From assembly GCF_001047375.1 (NCBI RefSeq), contig NZ_LFVU01000028.1, positions 248,001 through 312,000 of the forward strand: DNA of 64,000 bases, read 5' to 3'. The position numbers and the translations under genes are program-made. Shown here piece by piece: positions 37,253 through 45,710 of the stretch (position 1 is its first letter; each line of letters begins with the position of its first letter). This DNA is from Clostridium cylindrosporum DSM 605 (GTDB taxonomy: Bacteria; Bacillota; Clostridia; Clostridiales; Caloramatoraceae). Under the pieces are notes generated by a model that was not told the origin of the DNA, made no database searches, and saw only the letters and a list, made by a program, of their open reading frames with translations.

Positions 37253-37519
37253 TGTTAATCTCCTTTGTAAGGTTTTGTTGAAAATTCAGGTTAATAGTAT
37301 CACTTAGAGCAATATCAGTCTAATCGAAATTTCATATTACAAAAATTTTAAGTATAGTTTTTTCCTATAACTTATAAATTTAGGGATTAGGTGACATTTT
37401 AATCACTTATAAATACATCAAAATAAACTACCAAAACCCCACTTACTTGTAAAAGTATCAAAATATGAGAAATTATAATATATTATTAGAGATATGATTA
37501 ATGTATTTAGGAGTATGAA

Positions 37520-38443
37520 ATGATAACTAAACAAAAGTTTATTATTCAATCTTTAGAACTAAATTTATTTTTTCTAAGAATAATGAAGGAACACTCCATA
37601 TTCTTGGAAGCAGCATTTGTATGTAAAGATAAAAACTTAATTGCACAAGCTGATGCCTTTAAAAATGAATTTACAAAACTACTTTCTAGTGCCATAAACT
37701 TATCCGATGGAGTTATCCCTTCAAGGGTATTACAAGGAAATGAAATCGTAACTAAGTATACATTAGAAGCAGAGAAGGCCACACAATTTGTAAGTGGGGT
37801 TTCTATAGACTCAAGTATAACTTCTAGAGAACTTTCATTGTCATCTAATAATAGCAATAAAAACATATGTACCCTTACAGATCAAGTTTATAAGTTAAAT
37901 CATCATTCAATAGCAGCAACTAAAATGATTGCAGAGTTTAAGATTAAACTTAAAAATAATGTATTATGCTGCAATACCTTCACTACAGCTTATCCTCTAT
38001 TAATAGATCATATACTTAGAGAAGCAATATTTTTTGCCAAGTTATTAACAAGATTACAAAATGGTGATGAAATTGATATAAGAAAAGATATAATTGAACA
38101 GGAAACATTCTGGAATAGAATCATGTCAGAACATTCCTTCTTTATTAGAGGATTCTTAGACCCTACTGAAGTAGAGTTATTTGATATAGCTAATAATTTT
38201 GGTAAAGAGTTTGAGGTTCTAAGAAAAGAAGCCTCCGATATTAACAAGTCTTCATTTGATATTTCTACTCTTACTGAGCATACTTTAAAATCTACAACTA
38301 AACTCAGAGATTTTAAGGCTCAGGGAACTGAAGGTCTTTTAAACTGTAAGATTAAATCAATAATTCTTCCTCTATTAGGTGATCATGTTCTTAGGGAGGC
38401 AAATCATTATCTAAACCTTTTAAAATCCTATACTGAGGTATAA
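37520..38443 (+). CDS. DUF2935 (ferritin-like helical) protein
   Basis: 307 residues that I recognise as the DUF2935 family of Clostridia and Bacilli. The protein is an internal duplication: residues about 15-150 and 165-300 both show an E-H-S-x-F opening (MKEHSIFLEAAF, MSEHSFFIRGFL) and a later L-x-D-H-x-L-R-E-A block. The H/E pairs are spaced as in ferritin-like di-metal helical bundles. The function is unknown. It is transcribed divergently from corrinoid module 2 across a 267-base gap holding TATAAT at 37474. A convergent terminator separates it from the MFS gene. Confidence 0.85.
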   Translation: MITKQKFIIQSLELNLFFLRIMKEHSIFLEAAFVCKDKNLIAQADAFKNEFTKLLSSAINLSDGVIPSRVLQGNEIVTKYTLEAEKATQFVSGVSIDSSITSRELSLSSNNSNKNICTLTDQVYKLNHHSIAATKMIAEFKIKLKNNVLCCNTFTTAYPLLIDHILREAIFFAKLLTRLQNGDEIDIRKDIIEQETFWNRIMSEHSFFIRGFLDPTEVELFDIANNFGKEFEVLRKEASDINKSSFDISTLTEHTLKSTTKLRDFKAQGTEGLLNCKIKSIILPLLGDHVLREANHYLNLLKSYTEV

Positions 38444-38466
38444 AATATATTTTAAAATAAATAACT

Positions 38467-38510
38467 AAAATAGCTATATGATTTATACATTATAATCATA
38501 TAGCTATTTT
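38467..38510. terminator. Convergent terminator between DUF2935 and MFS genes
   Basis: Perfect 17-bp stem AAAATAGCTATATGATT and its complement, loop of 10, with TTTTTT on the plus side and T-rich sequence on the minus side. Confidence 0.85.
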
Positions 38511-38519
38511 TTACTTTTA

Positions 38520-40502
38520 TTATTCTACAGCTTTCTTTTTATAAAAGATTAAAATAATCAATGCAGCAAATGAAGAAATAACAACTATCGTATATACTTG
38601 CTTAAATCCATTGTTAATAACCATTTGAAACTTATTTTCTACAGTATCTTTACGATTATCAATTTTAGCTAAATAATTCTTTTTTGCAGTTTCAAATGCA
38701 CCTGGAACCCCTTCTTTAAGCTTATTCATCTTATTAATTGTATCGTTTATTGGGTTTCCAACTAAATTCACATAGTTATTTTCTTGCCCTGTTTTATCAT
38801 ATCCTTTTGGAATATTAGGTACTTCTTTATACATATCCTTAACACTATATTTCATAGCGTCTATTCCACTTTGTATCCTACCTTGAATATTTGATACTAT
38901 TTTTGGTGTCATTTCATTAAAGATACTACTTGCAAGAATCTTAGTGTTTTTTGTAATTGTGGTTACATCTGAGGTTTTCATAAATTCCAATAAATCCTTA
39001 GATATTTTATAGTCACCACTACCACTTATATTAATTTCAATCTTATTCATTGAAGTAAAATCAGGAAAATTAATATTTTTAAGTTTTTCTCTCATTACTG
39101 GATTAGCCTTTAACTTATTTATTTCATTTGTAAGTTCTTTAGCATATGGAAGAGCAGGTAGTTCAATTTCCCTTGGAAGAGATTCCATAACACTTGTTTG
39201 AACATTTGCACCTGCATGGGCAATAAAACCTACCATTATAGCCGGAGCAATAGCTGTTCCTATTGAGCGAATTAGAGAAAGTGTTGCAAGGGCTGAGTTA
39301 GACTCCTCTAACTTTGTATTTTCTAGCATCATATAGTTTAATGGAGCACCTATTGTAAATCCCATTCCTATACCAATTAGAATTAAACTTACAACCACAT
39401 TTAGACTACTTGGAGTATTTGCTGCCACCAATATAAGGTATAGTGAACCAATAATGGATACTATAAATCCAAATCCTATAACTACTCTTGCTCCAAACCT
39501 ATCAATTAACTTTCCTGAAACAGGAGCGCCAACTCCAGCAAATAAACCAAGTATAATTACAAAGTACCCTCCACTACCTGAGGCTATTTTCAATGCATTT
39601 TCGGAGAACTGAGGAACAAAAATCATCCCCATTAATACAACACCTGTTATAAATGCTAAAACAAGAGTAATTATAATTCTTGAATTTGTAAAGAAAGTCA
39701 GATTCATAACTGGATCCTCTGCTTTTTTCTCTATAAATATGAAAATAGGAAGTAAAACAATGAAAACTAGTAAGTATGGATATACAGAACTGCTAACTAA
39801 CGTACCTTTAAAATTAAAGAAGTCTATATTCTTAAGTCCGTATAATAGTGAAAGAACCATTATTGTTAAAATAGATATTCCTAAAATATCAATTTTCTTA
39901 ACATTAACTTCCTTTGTGTTCTGTAAAGTATAAAACCCAGCAATAAGTATGAACAGGGTTATAGGTATATTGATATAAAAAATAAATTGCCAGTTATCTT
40001 TTCCGAATATATCTAGTATTGCACTTCCTGCAGATGCACCAAAAATATTAGCAATTCCATAAACTCCACCTACAAGTCCAAGTGCCATTCCACGCTTTTC
40101 CTTTGGAAATGTTGTCCCGAATTCAGCAGTTGCAATAGGAACAATTCCTCCACCTCCAATTGCTTGAACTGCTCTTGCAATAATTAGAACTGTAAAGCTT
40201 GAAAAGTCCTGAGCCAAACCACAGAATAAAGAACCTAATCCAAACAAGAAAATACTTACAAGATAAACATACTTTCTCCCATACTTATCAGCAAGCTTTC
40301 CCATAATAGGAATACTCGCAGCATAGGCAAGGGTATAAATTGTTATCATCCATATTCCTGTTTTTTCATCTACCATTAAATTGTTCTGGATTACTGTTCT
40401 TGCAGGTGTTATAATTCCTGTATCAATTGCACCCATGAATATACCTGCTAGATAAACTATCATAACTAATACAAAATTGACTTTTTTATTCTCCTTTTCC
40501 AT
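38520..40502 (-). CDS. MFS drug-efflux transporter (EmrB/QacA, DHA2 type) with large loop
   Basis: 660 residues from the ATG at 40502 (AGAGGTG box). The typical 14-segment DHA2 body shows GAIDTGIITPA in TM1, motif A GKLADKYGRKYVY and motif C-like GGVYGIANIFGASAGS. Between the penultimate and last membrane segments lies a soluble insert of about 190 residues (roughly 440-630), rich in Lys, Asn and Ile, which would face the outside. The last helix ends IILIFYKKKAVE. It is encoded 10 bases after a MarR regulator gene, so it is probably a regulated drug-export pair. Confidence 0.9.
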   Translation of the reverse strand: MEKENKKVNFVLVMIVYLAGIFMGAIDTGIITPARTVIQNNLMVDEKTGIWMITIYTLAYAASIPIMGKLADKYGRKYVYLVSIFLFGLGSLFCGLAQDFSSFTVLIIARAVQAIGGGGIVPIATAEFGTTFPKEKRGMALGLVGGVYGIANIFGASAGSAILDIFGKDNWQFIFYINIPITLFILIAGFYTLQNTKEVNVKKIDILGISILTIMVLSLLYGLKNIDFFNFKGTLVSSSVYPYLLVFIVLLPIFIFIEKKAEDPVMNLTFFTNSRIIITLVLAFITGVVLMGMIFVPQFSENALKIASGSGGYFVIILGLFAGVGAPVSGKLIDRFGARVVIGFGFIVSIIGSLYLILVAANTPSSLNVVVSLILIGIGMGFTIGAPLNYMMLENTKLEESNSALATLSLIRSIGTAIAPAIMVGFIAHAGANVQTSVMESLPREIELPALPYAKELTNEINKLKANPVMREKLKNINFPDFTSMNKIEINISGSGDYKISKDLLEFMKTSDVTTITKNTKILASSIFNEMTPKIVSNIQGRIQSGIDAMKYSVKDMYKEVPNIPKGYDKTGQENNYVNLVGNPINDTINKMNKLKEGVPGAFETAKKNYLAKIDNRKDTVENKFQMVINNGFKQVYTIVVISSFAALIILIFYKKKAVE

Positions 40503-40512
40503 GTTCACACCT

Positions 40513-40935
40513 CTATTCTTTATTTACTACCTTTATTGCATTCGCTGCTATTATTGATGCATTTTTTTCTAGATGTTCAATATCAGATTGGCTTAACCCC
40601 TTAAAGACAGAGTTAATCCACTCCTCATTCATTTTCATCATATAATCAATAATTTCTCTTCCTTTACTATCTAATGAAATTAATTTTTCTCTTTGGTTTT
40701 CAAGGTTAGTAACCCTTTTTATATACTCCTTTTTTTCAAGCTTACTTAATGTTTTTGCAACTGCACCTTTATCGAGAGTAAAATAGCTTGCAATTGCTTC
40801 TTGATTTACATTTTCACTGCCTCTTAAAAACATAAGTATTGCTTGTTCAGCATGCCCTATGTCAAATTCCTGTAATTCTCTAATAGAAAAAACATGGTAC
40901 TGCCTAACTATAATTGAAAGCTTATTCATTAGCAT
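40513..40935 (-). CDS. MarR-family transcriptional regulator
   Basis: 140 residues with a winged helix: GHAEQAILMFLRG, NQEAIASYFTLDKGAVAKTLSKLEKKEYI (recognition helix GAVAKTLSKLE) and the wing RVTNLENQREKLISL. Such dimeric regulators repress efflux genes and respond to phenolic or lipophilic ligands. It is the first gene of the marR-MFS pair. Two adjacent palindromes lie between its -10 box and its start, which suggests autorepression. The start ATG has GAGGAG 9 bases upstream. Confidence 0.93.
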   Translation of the reverse strand: MLMNKLSIIVRQYHVFSIRELQEFDIGHAEQAILMFLRGSENVNQEAIASYFTLDKGAVAKTLSKLEKKEYIKRVTNLENQREKLISLDSKGREIIDYMMKMNEEWINSVFKGLSQSDIEHLEKNASIIAANAIKVVNKE

Positions 40936-40954
40936 TTAATTCATCTCCTCAATA

Positions 40955-40984
40955 GTTGAATATACAACAGTTGTAATTACAACT
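40955..40984 (-). promoter_or_regulatory. Probable MarR operator pair
   Basis: AGTTGTAATTACAACT (40969-40984) is a perfect 16-bp palindrome. The abutting GTTGAATATACAAC (40955-40968) is a near-palindrome with the same GTTG/CAAC ends. They lie directly downstream of the -10 element of marR, the usual place for MarR autorepression. Confidence 0.75.
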
Positions 40985-41014
40985 ATTATACAAATGCGGA
41001 AAGCAATTTGTCAA
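40985..41014 (-). promoter_or_regulatory. Sigma-A promoter of marR-MFS
   Basis: Minus strand TTGACA (41009-41014) and TATAAT (40985-40990), both perfect, with 18-base spacing. The palindromic operator touches the -10 box. Confidence 0.88.
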
Positions 41015-41046
41015 TACATGGAAACCTAAAATAATTTTAAAATAAC

Positions 41047-41085
41047 TTAAGGACTAGAAATTATCAAAATAATCCTAGTCCTTAA
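41047..41085 (-). terminator. Terminator of the SDR gene
   Basis: 11-bp stem TTAAGGACTAG/CTAGTCCTTAA with a 17-base loop, 24 bases after the stop at 41109. The trailing T content on the minus strand is moderate. Confidence 0.7.
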
Positions 41086-41108
41086 TGTAAATATAAACTA
41101 TTCTTTAA

Positions 41109-41873
41109 TTAGTATGCTGTCCATCCACCATCAACAGCTATACATTGCCCATTTATAAATGAAGAATCATCACTTGCCAAAAATACAGCAACTGTAGCAA
41201 TTTCAGAACCTTTACCCATTCGAGGATTAGTAGCTATTCCTGTCATACATCGTGCTGCACCCTCTTTATTAATATTCTTCATAAATTCTCCAAATCCAAC
41301 TTCAGTTTCTATACCTCCAGGGCATATTGCATTACATCTTATATTACCCTTTTCATACATGAAAGCTGGGTTTTTAGTTAGTCCGACTACTGCATGTTTA
41401 CTTGCTGTATACACAGCACCTGCTCTACATCCATATAAACCACCGATTGATGATACGTTAATTATTACGCCACCACCAACTTCTTTAAAGTAGTTAACTG
41501 CTTTTCTCATTGCTAAAAATGGGGACTTAACATTTAGACTCATAACCTTATCCCACATTTCATCATTTATTTCAGCAACACCACTCATATTATCCATAAT
41601 TCCTGCATTATTAACTAAAATATCAAGTTTACCAAATAACTTTATAGACTCATCAATCATTCCTTCTACTTTTTCTTTATTTGTAATATCCGCAGAGTAA
41701 GCTACAGTTTTACCCTCAAAGCTTTTTGTCTCCTTTACAAGTTCATTTAATTTTTCACTACGACGGGCTACTGCAAGTACATTAGCTCCTTCTTTTGCGA
41801 AATAATAGGCAATATCCCTTCCCATACCTGAACTTGCACCTGTTACAATTGCTGTTTTTCCTTTTAATCTCAT
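41109..41873 (-). CDS. Short-chain dehydrogenase/reductase
   Basis: 254 residues from the ATG at 41873 (GGGAGG box 7 bases upstream). The cofactor motif is TGASSGMG, followed by NNAGIM, the catalytic Ser in INVSSIGGLYG, Tyr and Lys in YTASKHAVVG, and the closing INGQCIAVDGGWTAY. A basic residue pair in VARRSEKL after the second strand suggests NADP preference. It is a classical SDR of the FabG-like group; the substrate is not predictable. It is monocistronic. Confidence 0.92.
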   Translation of the reverse strand: MRLKGKTAIVTGASSGMGRDIAYYFAKEGANVLAVARRSEKLNELVKETKSFEGKTVAYSADITNKEKVEGMIDESIKLFGKLDILVNNAGIMDNMSGVAEINDEMWDKVMSLNVKSPFLAMRKAVNYFKEVGGGVIINVSSIGGLYGCRAGAVYTASKHAVVGLTKNPAFMYEKGNIRCNAICPGGIETEVGFGEFMKNINKEGAARCMTGIATNPRMGKGSEIATVAVFLASDDSSFINGQCIAVDGGWTAY

Positions 41874-42056
41874 ATAATTACCTCCCAAAAGTAAATTGAA
41901 TTATAAAAACTTGTATTAAGTCATTTTATGAATTTTATTAACAATTACCACTTTAACAAATATTCTGATTTTTCTTTATTTTATATAATTATATATTATT
42001 TTGTGACACTGCAAAAGATTTTTTCTATGATGATTTTAAAACTCTTCATTACAATG

Positions 42057-42088
42057 AAAAAAGGCACCTTCTAAAGATGCCTTTTTTT
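42057..42088 (-). terminator. Terminator of the PH-domain gene
   Basis: Stem AAAAAAGGCA-x-CTT/AAG-x-TGCCTTTTTT with a 3-base loop and one mismatch, touching the stop codon at 42089. T-tails are present on both strands. Confidence 0.85.
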
Positions 42089-42472
42089 CTATCCTACAAC
42101 AAAATTATTTATTACTTCATATACTTTTAAAAGAAGTGCATTCATATTCTTGTCTTTAAAGAATTTAAGTTCTATACTAATTCCACCTGATAGCATTAAT
42201 TTAATTTCTGAATCTAAATCAAATGTACCTGCTGTCTCAACAGCATATGTAACAATACTTTTAAATGGTATAGAATAATACTCAACTTTTTTTCCAGTTA
42301 AACCTTGCTTATCAACAACTAATATACGCTTATCAGTAAAAACAGCTACATCTCTAACTGTTTTTACACCAAATTGAACAGTCTCATTATTTGATATAAA
42401 TGGTCTTATACTATCTGGAATAGAAACTTCTTGATAAAAATTAAATACCTTGTTTGGATTTATAGTACTCAT
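42089..42472 (-). CDS. Bacterial PH-domain protein (bPH_1 type)
   Basis: 127 residues. The strands FGVKTVRDVAVFTDKRILVV and the loop KKVEYYSIPFKSIVTYAVE, with the closing helix LLLKVYEVINNF, are typical of the short prokaryotic PH-like proteins of the PF08000 group. These assemble as rings in structural studies, but their role is unknown. There is no signal peptide. The ATG has an AGGGGAAG box. It appears monocistronic, 39 bases downstream of the flavin oxidoreductase gene. Confidence 0.82.
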   Translation of the reverse strand: MSTINPNKVFNFYQEVSIPDSIRPFISNNETVQFGVKTVRDVAVFTDKRILVVDKQGLTGKKVEYYSIPFKSIVTYAVETAGTFDLDSEIKLMLSGGISIELKFFKDKNMNALLLKVYEVINNFVVG

Positions 42473-42511
42473 AGCTTCCCCTAATTCTTTTTACTTTCTC
42501 ATATAATCATA

Positions 42512-43489
42512 TTATTTAAGACTTTCAATAGCCTTTTTAGCCCAGGTTGAGTCTCTAAGTATTGCTCTACCTACACCAATTAAATCTGCTTTTTCCTCTT
42601 TAAGTAATTTCTCAGCAACACTTGCATCAGTAATTCCACCTGTTAGTATAACTGGAATAGATACAACATCTTTAATTGCCTCAGAAAGAGGTGCAAAATA
42701 TCCTTGTCCATCAAGACCTTGTACTACAGCACCACAAAGTCCACCAGATATATCTAGTATATCAACTCCTGCTTTTTGAAACTCCTTTGCAGCAACCTTC
42801 CCATCTTCAATTGTACTTCCACCATCCATATAATCTGATGCTCCAAAACGAATGAGAACAGGGTAGTCTTTACCTACAGCATCTATAACTGCTTTGATAA
42901 CTTCTAGATGAATCTTTATTCTACTTAAAACCGCTCCTCCATACTCATCATTTCTTTTATTTGTTATAGGTGAAAAGAATTGGCTTAAAAGATATCCATG
43001 CGCTGCGTGAATCTCCACTCCATCAAAGCCAGCTTTTTTTGCTCGCAGTGCAGCTACCTTAAATTTTTCAACTATATCTTTAATTCCTTCTATACTAAGC
43101 TCTTTATTTTCACCTTCTAATAATGATGGTCCAACTGGATCTAGTCCTGTATTCTCTTTGTTTGCCTTGATCCCAGCATGATTAATTTGCATAACTGCCT
43201 TAGAACCATTGCTATGTATAATATTAGCAAGCTTTTTCAAATCGTCAATAATACTATCATCTGCTATGGACATTTGTCCTTTACTTGCCCTACCTTCCTC
43301 GGAAACAAAGGCATGTTCAACAATAATTAATGATATATGTCCTCCTTCAGACTTTTCATCATAATAATCTAAAAGTTCTTTACTAATTCTTCCATATTCC
43401 TTTGACTTTTCAGTAGCTAAAGGTGGCATAACTAATCTATTTTTTAACTTTAGGTTTTTAATTTCTAAGGGTTTAAGTAAATGCGACAT
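42512..43489 (-). CDS. NADH:flavin oxidoreductase (Old Yellow Enzyme family)
   Basis: 325 residues, a single FMN TIM barrel without the C-terminal Fe-S/FAD parts of 2,4-dienoyl-CoA reductase. Visible motifs: LKLKNRLVMPPLAT, MQINHAGIKA, the substrate histidines in EIHAAHGYLLSQFFSP, NKRNDEYGG and the phosphate site LIGVGRAILRD. It probably reduces activated alkenes such as enones or enoates. The start ATG has an AAGGAGGAG box. It is monocistronic or runs on into the PH-domain gene, with no terminator in between. Confidence 0.93.
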   Translation of the reverse strand: MSHLLKPLEIKNLKLKNRLVMPPLATEKSKEYGRISKELLDYYDEKSEGGHISLIIVEHAFVSEEGRASKGQMSIADDSIIDDLKKLANIIHSNGSKAVMQINHAGIKANKENTGLDPVGPSLLEGENKELSIEGIKDIVEKFKVAALRAKKAGFDGVEIHAAHGYLLSQFFSPITNKRNDEYGGAVLSRIKIHLEVIKAVIDAVGKDYPVLIRFGASDYMDGGSTIEDGKVAAKEFQKAGVDILDISGGLCGAVVQGLDGQGYFAPLSEAIKDVVSIPVILTGGITDASVAEKLLKEEKADLIGVGRAILRDSTWAKKAIESLK

Positions 43490-43581
43490 TTATATCTCCT
43501 CCTTAAATTTTATATACTTAAATTGTATGCAAATAATTAAATTAGTAATATTATTATACAATTTTTATGATAAATTTAAAA

Positions 43582-43615
43582 ACCACAGGTAGTATAATGA
43601 CTTTACACCTGTGGT
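43582..43615 (-). terminator. Terminator of the cooS-like gene
   Basis: Perfect 9-bp stem ACCACAGGT/ACCTGTGGT with a 16-base loop, followed on the minus strand by TTTTTAAATTT. It lies 105 bases after the stop at 43720. Confidence 0.82.
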
Positions 43616-43719
43616 CTTAAATAGGGTTAAATTATCAGCTTATTAAAAAATAAAACTATTAACTTTTTATGATATTTTTATATAATTATTAGGAAAAGTA
43701 TCATACCTAAAGTGTGCTT

Positions 43720-45633
43720 TTATTCAAGTCCCATACCTTTTCTTTTCTTAATAATATGAGCTTCTATATCATTAGCAACTTGAACAGGATCGTCTCCTAG
43801 TGCTACCTTTCCACCAGTTAGACCTTCAACATCCTCTGTAACAAGTTTTACAAGGTCAGGTGCTCCTGTAATAAATGGTACTGGAGAAAGATGTGTATAT
43901 GCTCCATAGGCTACTGCAAATATACCATCTATTGTAGCTTTTTGTTCCATCCATTCTGGAGCAGTAACAGCTATAGGAAGATCTGGTATATCCACATCTA
44001 GATGATCTGCTAAAGCAGTTACAAGCATAGACATTCTTCCTGTATCAGTACAAGTACCAAAGCTTAGCACTGGAGGAATTCCTAAAGCTTTACATACTGA
44101 CTTTAGCCCCTCTCCCGCTTCCTCAACTGCATCCATATTACATAGTCCAGCAACTTCTAAACCATGATTACCACAACCTCCAGCAACCACTAGTATATTC
44201 TTCTTAATTAGTTCCTTAGTAAGATTTACAGTGTTCCAGTCATGTGGACCATTTCTTAAAGTCGCACAGTTTGCTAGAGCAACAATTCCCTTAATTTGAT
44301 TCTTTGCAATTACATCTACAAGTACATTAAGGTCATTTCCAATAGCACCTAAAACTGCTTCTGTAGAGAACCCTGCAATTGCTTTCTTTACACTCTTTGG
44401 AACCATAGGTTCTATTTTTCCATGTCTCTTCTTAAAGTTTTCAATTGCAATATCAATACAGCTATCTGCCATTTCATCAGCCTTTGCTGGATAATATGGC
44501 ATCTCATGCCCAGTACCTGGTACTCCTATAATAGTACTTGCACTAATAAGTGATACTTGATACTTTTCAGCGTATTGATCAATAGCTGGAGGAGAACAGT
44601 TTTCATCCATAACAAGAGCATCTACAGTACCTGTTGCAAGGAATGGCTCAAGAGCTATCCAGTTCCCCATAAGTCCAACAAAAACATCATCTACATCGAA
44701 TCTTTGAAGTAGTTCCTGTCCTGTTTCGATTGAACCTACTATTCTAAGACCCTTTGCACCAGCTTTTCTAGCCTTTTCTTGATATTCTTCTGTTCTAGCT
44801 TTTTGAAGTGTTGCTACTGCAACCCATGGCTGATGACCATTAAATGCTATATTTACATAGTCTGGGTCCATAATTCCCATGTCTACATCAACTTCATGAG
44901 GCATTGGTGTTCCAAATAAAATATCTTGAACCATTTCTAGTCCAATTTGTGCAGTATAAATAGTAGATAAGCCTAGTCTAAGGGCTTTTCTAGCTAAAGA
45001 TACGTAGCTTCCGTCTACATTAGTTAAGCAGCTTGCAATACTATTTTGAACCTCATGTTCTACTCCTGAAGGATAAATATGTAGTTCTTTCCATACAGGC
45101 TTTCTTTTCTTAGGAGCAAAAGCCTCTACCATAACACTTTCACGGTCAGGATTTATCTTCATTTCTGAGTCAAGAAAATCTGCTAGCTTAATTGCAAGTT
45201 GGTTAATATCTTGATTTGTATCAATTCCAACTTTTTCACACATCCATTTTAACTTATTAACATCAGTAATTTTGAAAGAAGTTTTACCTTCACCAGTAGC
45301 CTTTAATGTTCTAAAAGCTTCGTATGCATGATGACCATATGTAGCTGCACCCATAATATTTCTCATTAAAAGATTTCTCATTGCCATAGCATCTGGGCCT
45401 ATACCACAAACACCTTTTTCAACACCAGTTTTTTCATTAATTCTACAAGGACCATGTGTACATAGCTGACAACTTAACCCTTGTAGACAAAACTTACAAC
45501 GTATCTTCTCCTGTTGTTCCCACCTTGAAAATACACTTGAAAGTCCATCTGTTCTTATTCTTTTAAGCATTTCTTCTACAGAATCATGATAACTTACTCG
45601 ACCTTCTAGTCTTTCTTTGATTTCTTCAGACAT
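43720..45633 (-). CDS. cooS: CooS-type carbon monoxide dehydrogenase scaffold with an altered active-site ligand
   Basis: 637 residues, full length for a monofunctional Ni-CODH. The N-terminal Fe-S region has Cys46, 49, 55, 58, 63 and 76 (CKFCLQGLSCQLC, GPCR, VCG). C-cluster ligands kept are His267 (FNGHQPW), Cys346 (DENCSPP), Cys456 (ANCATLRNGP), Cys487 (GGCGNHG) and Cys528 (GTCTDTGR). The canonical V-G-I-C-C-T-G-N-E is VGSIETGQE, so the ligand Cys is Glu303. No cooF, cooC or acetyl-CoA synthase gene is adjacent. A CO dehydrogenase role is therefore doubtful; a hybrid-cluster-like activity is the main alternative. Confidence 0.9.
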   Translation of the reverse strand: MSEEIKERLEGRVSYHDSVEEMLKRIRTDGLSSVFSRWEQQEKIRCKFCLQGLSCQLCTHGPCRINEKTGVEKGVCGIGPDAMAMRNLLMRNIMGAATYGHHAYEAFRTLKATGEGKTSFKITDVNKLKWMCEKVGIDTNQDINQLAIKLADFLDSEMKINPDRESVMVEAFAPKKRKPVWKELHIYPSGVEHEVQNSIASCLTNVDGSYVSLARKALRLGLSTIYTAQIGLEMVQDILFGTPMPHEVDVDMGIMDPDYVNIAFNGHQPWVAVATLQKARTEEYQEKARKAGAKGLRIVGSIETGQELLQRFDVDDVFVGLMGNWIALEPFLATGTVDALVMDENCSPPAIDQYAEKYQVSLISASTIIGVPGTGHEMPYYPAKADEMADSCIDIAIENFKKRHGKIEPMVPKSVKKAIAGFSTEAVLGAIGNDLNVLVDVIAKNQIKGIVALANCATLRNGPHDWNTVNLTKELIKKNILVVAGGCGNHGLEVAGLCNMDAVEEAGEGLKSVCKALGIPPVLSFGTCTDTGRMSMLVTALADHLDVDIPDLPIAVTAPEWMEQKATIDGIFAVAYGAYTHLSPVPFITGAPDLVKLVTEDVEGLTGGKVALGDDPVQVANDIEAHIIKKRKGMGLE

Positions 45634-45710
45634 AATAAACCTCCAAATTAAGAAAATAGATTTTATATATTCCTACCTTTTATTATGTCCAAATATCTTT
45701 AGATTATATC

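Noticed and set aside
37253-37519. Cobalamin riboswitch or sigma-54 promoter upstream of corrinoid module 2
   Set aside because: No B12-box-like block and no GG/GC pair at -24/-12 spacing could be found on either strand of the gap.
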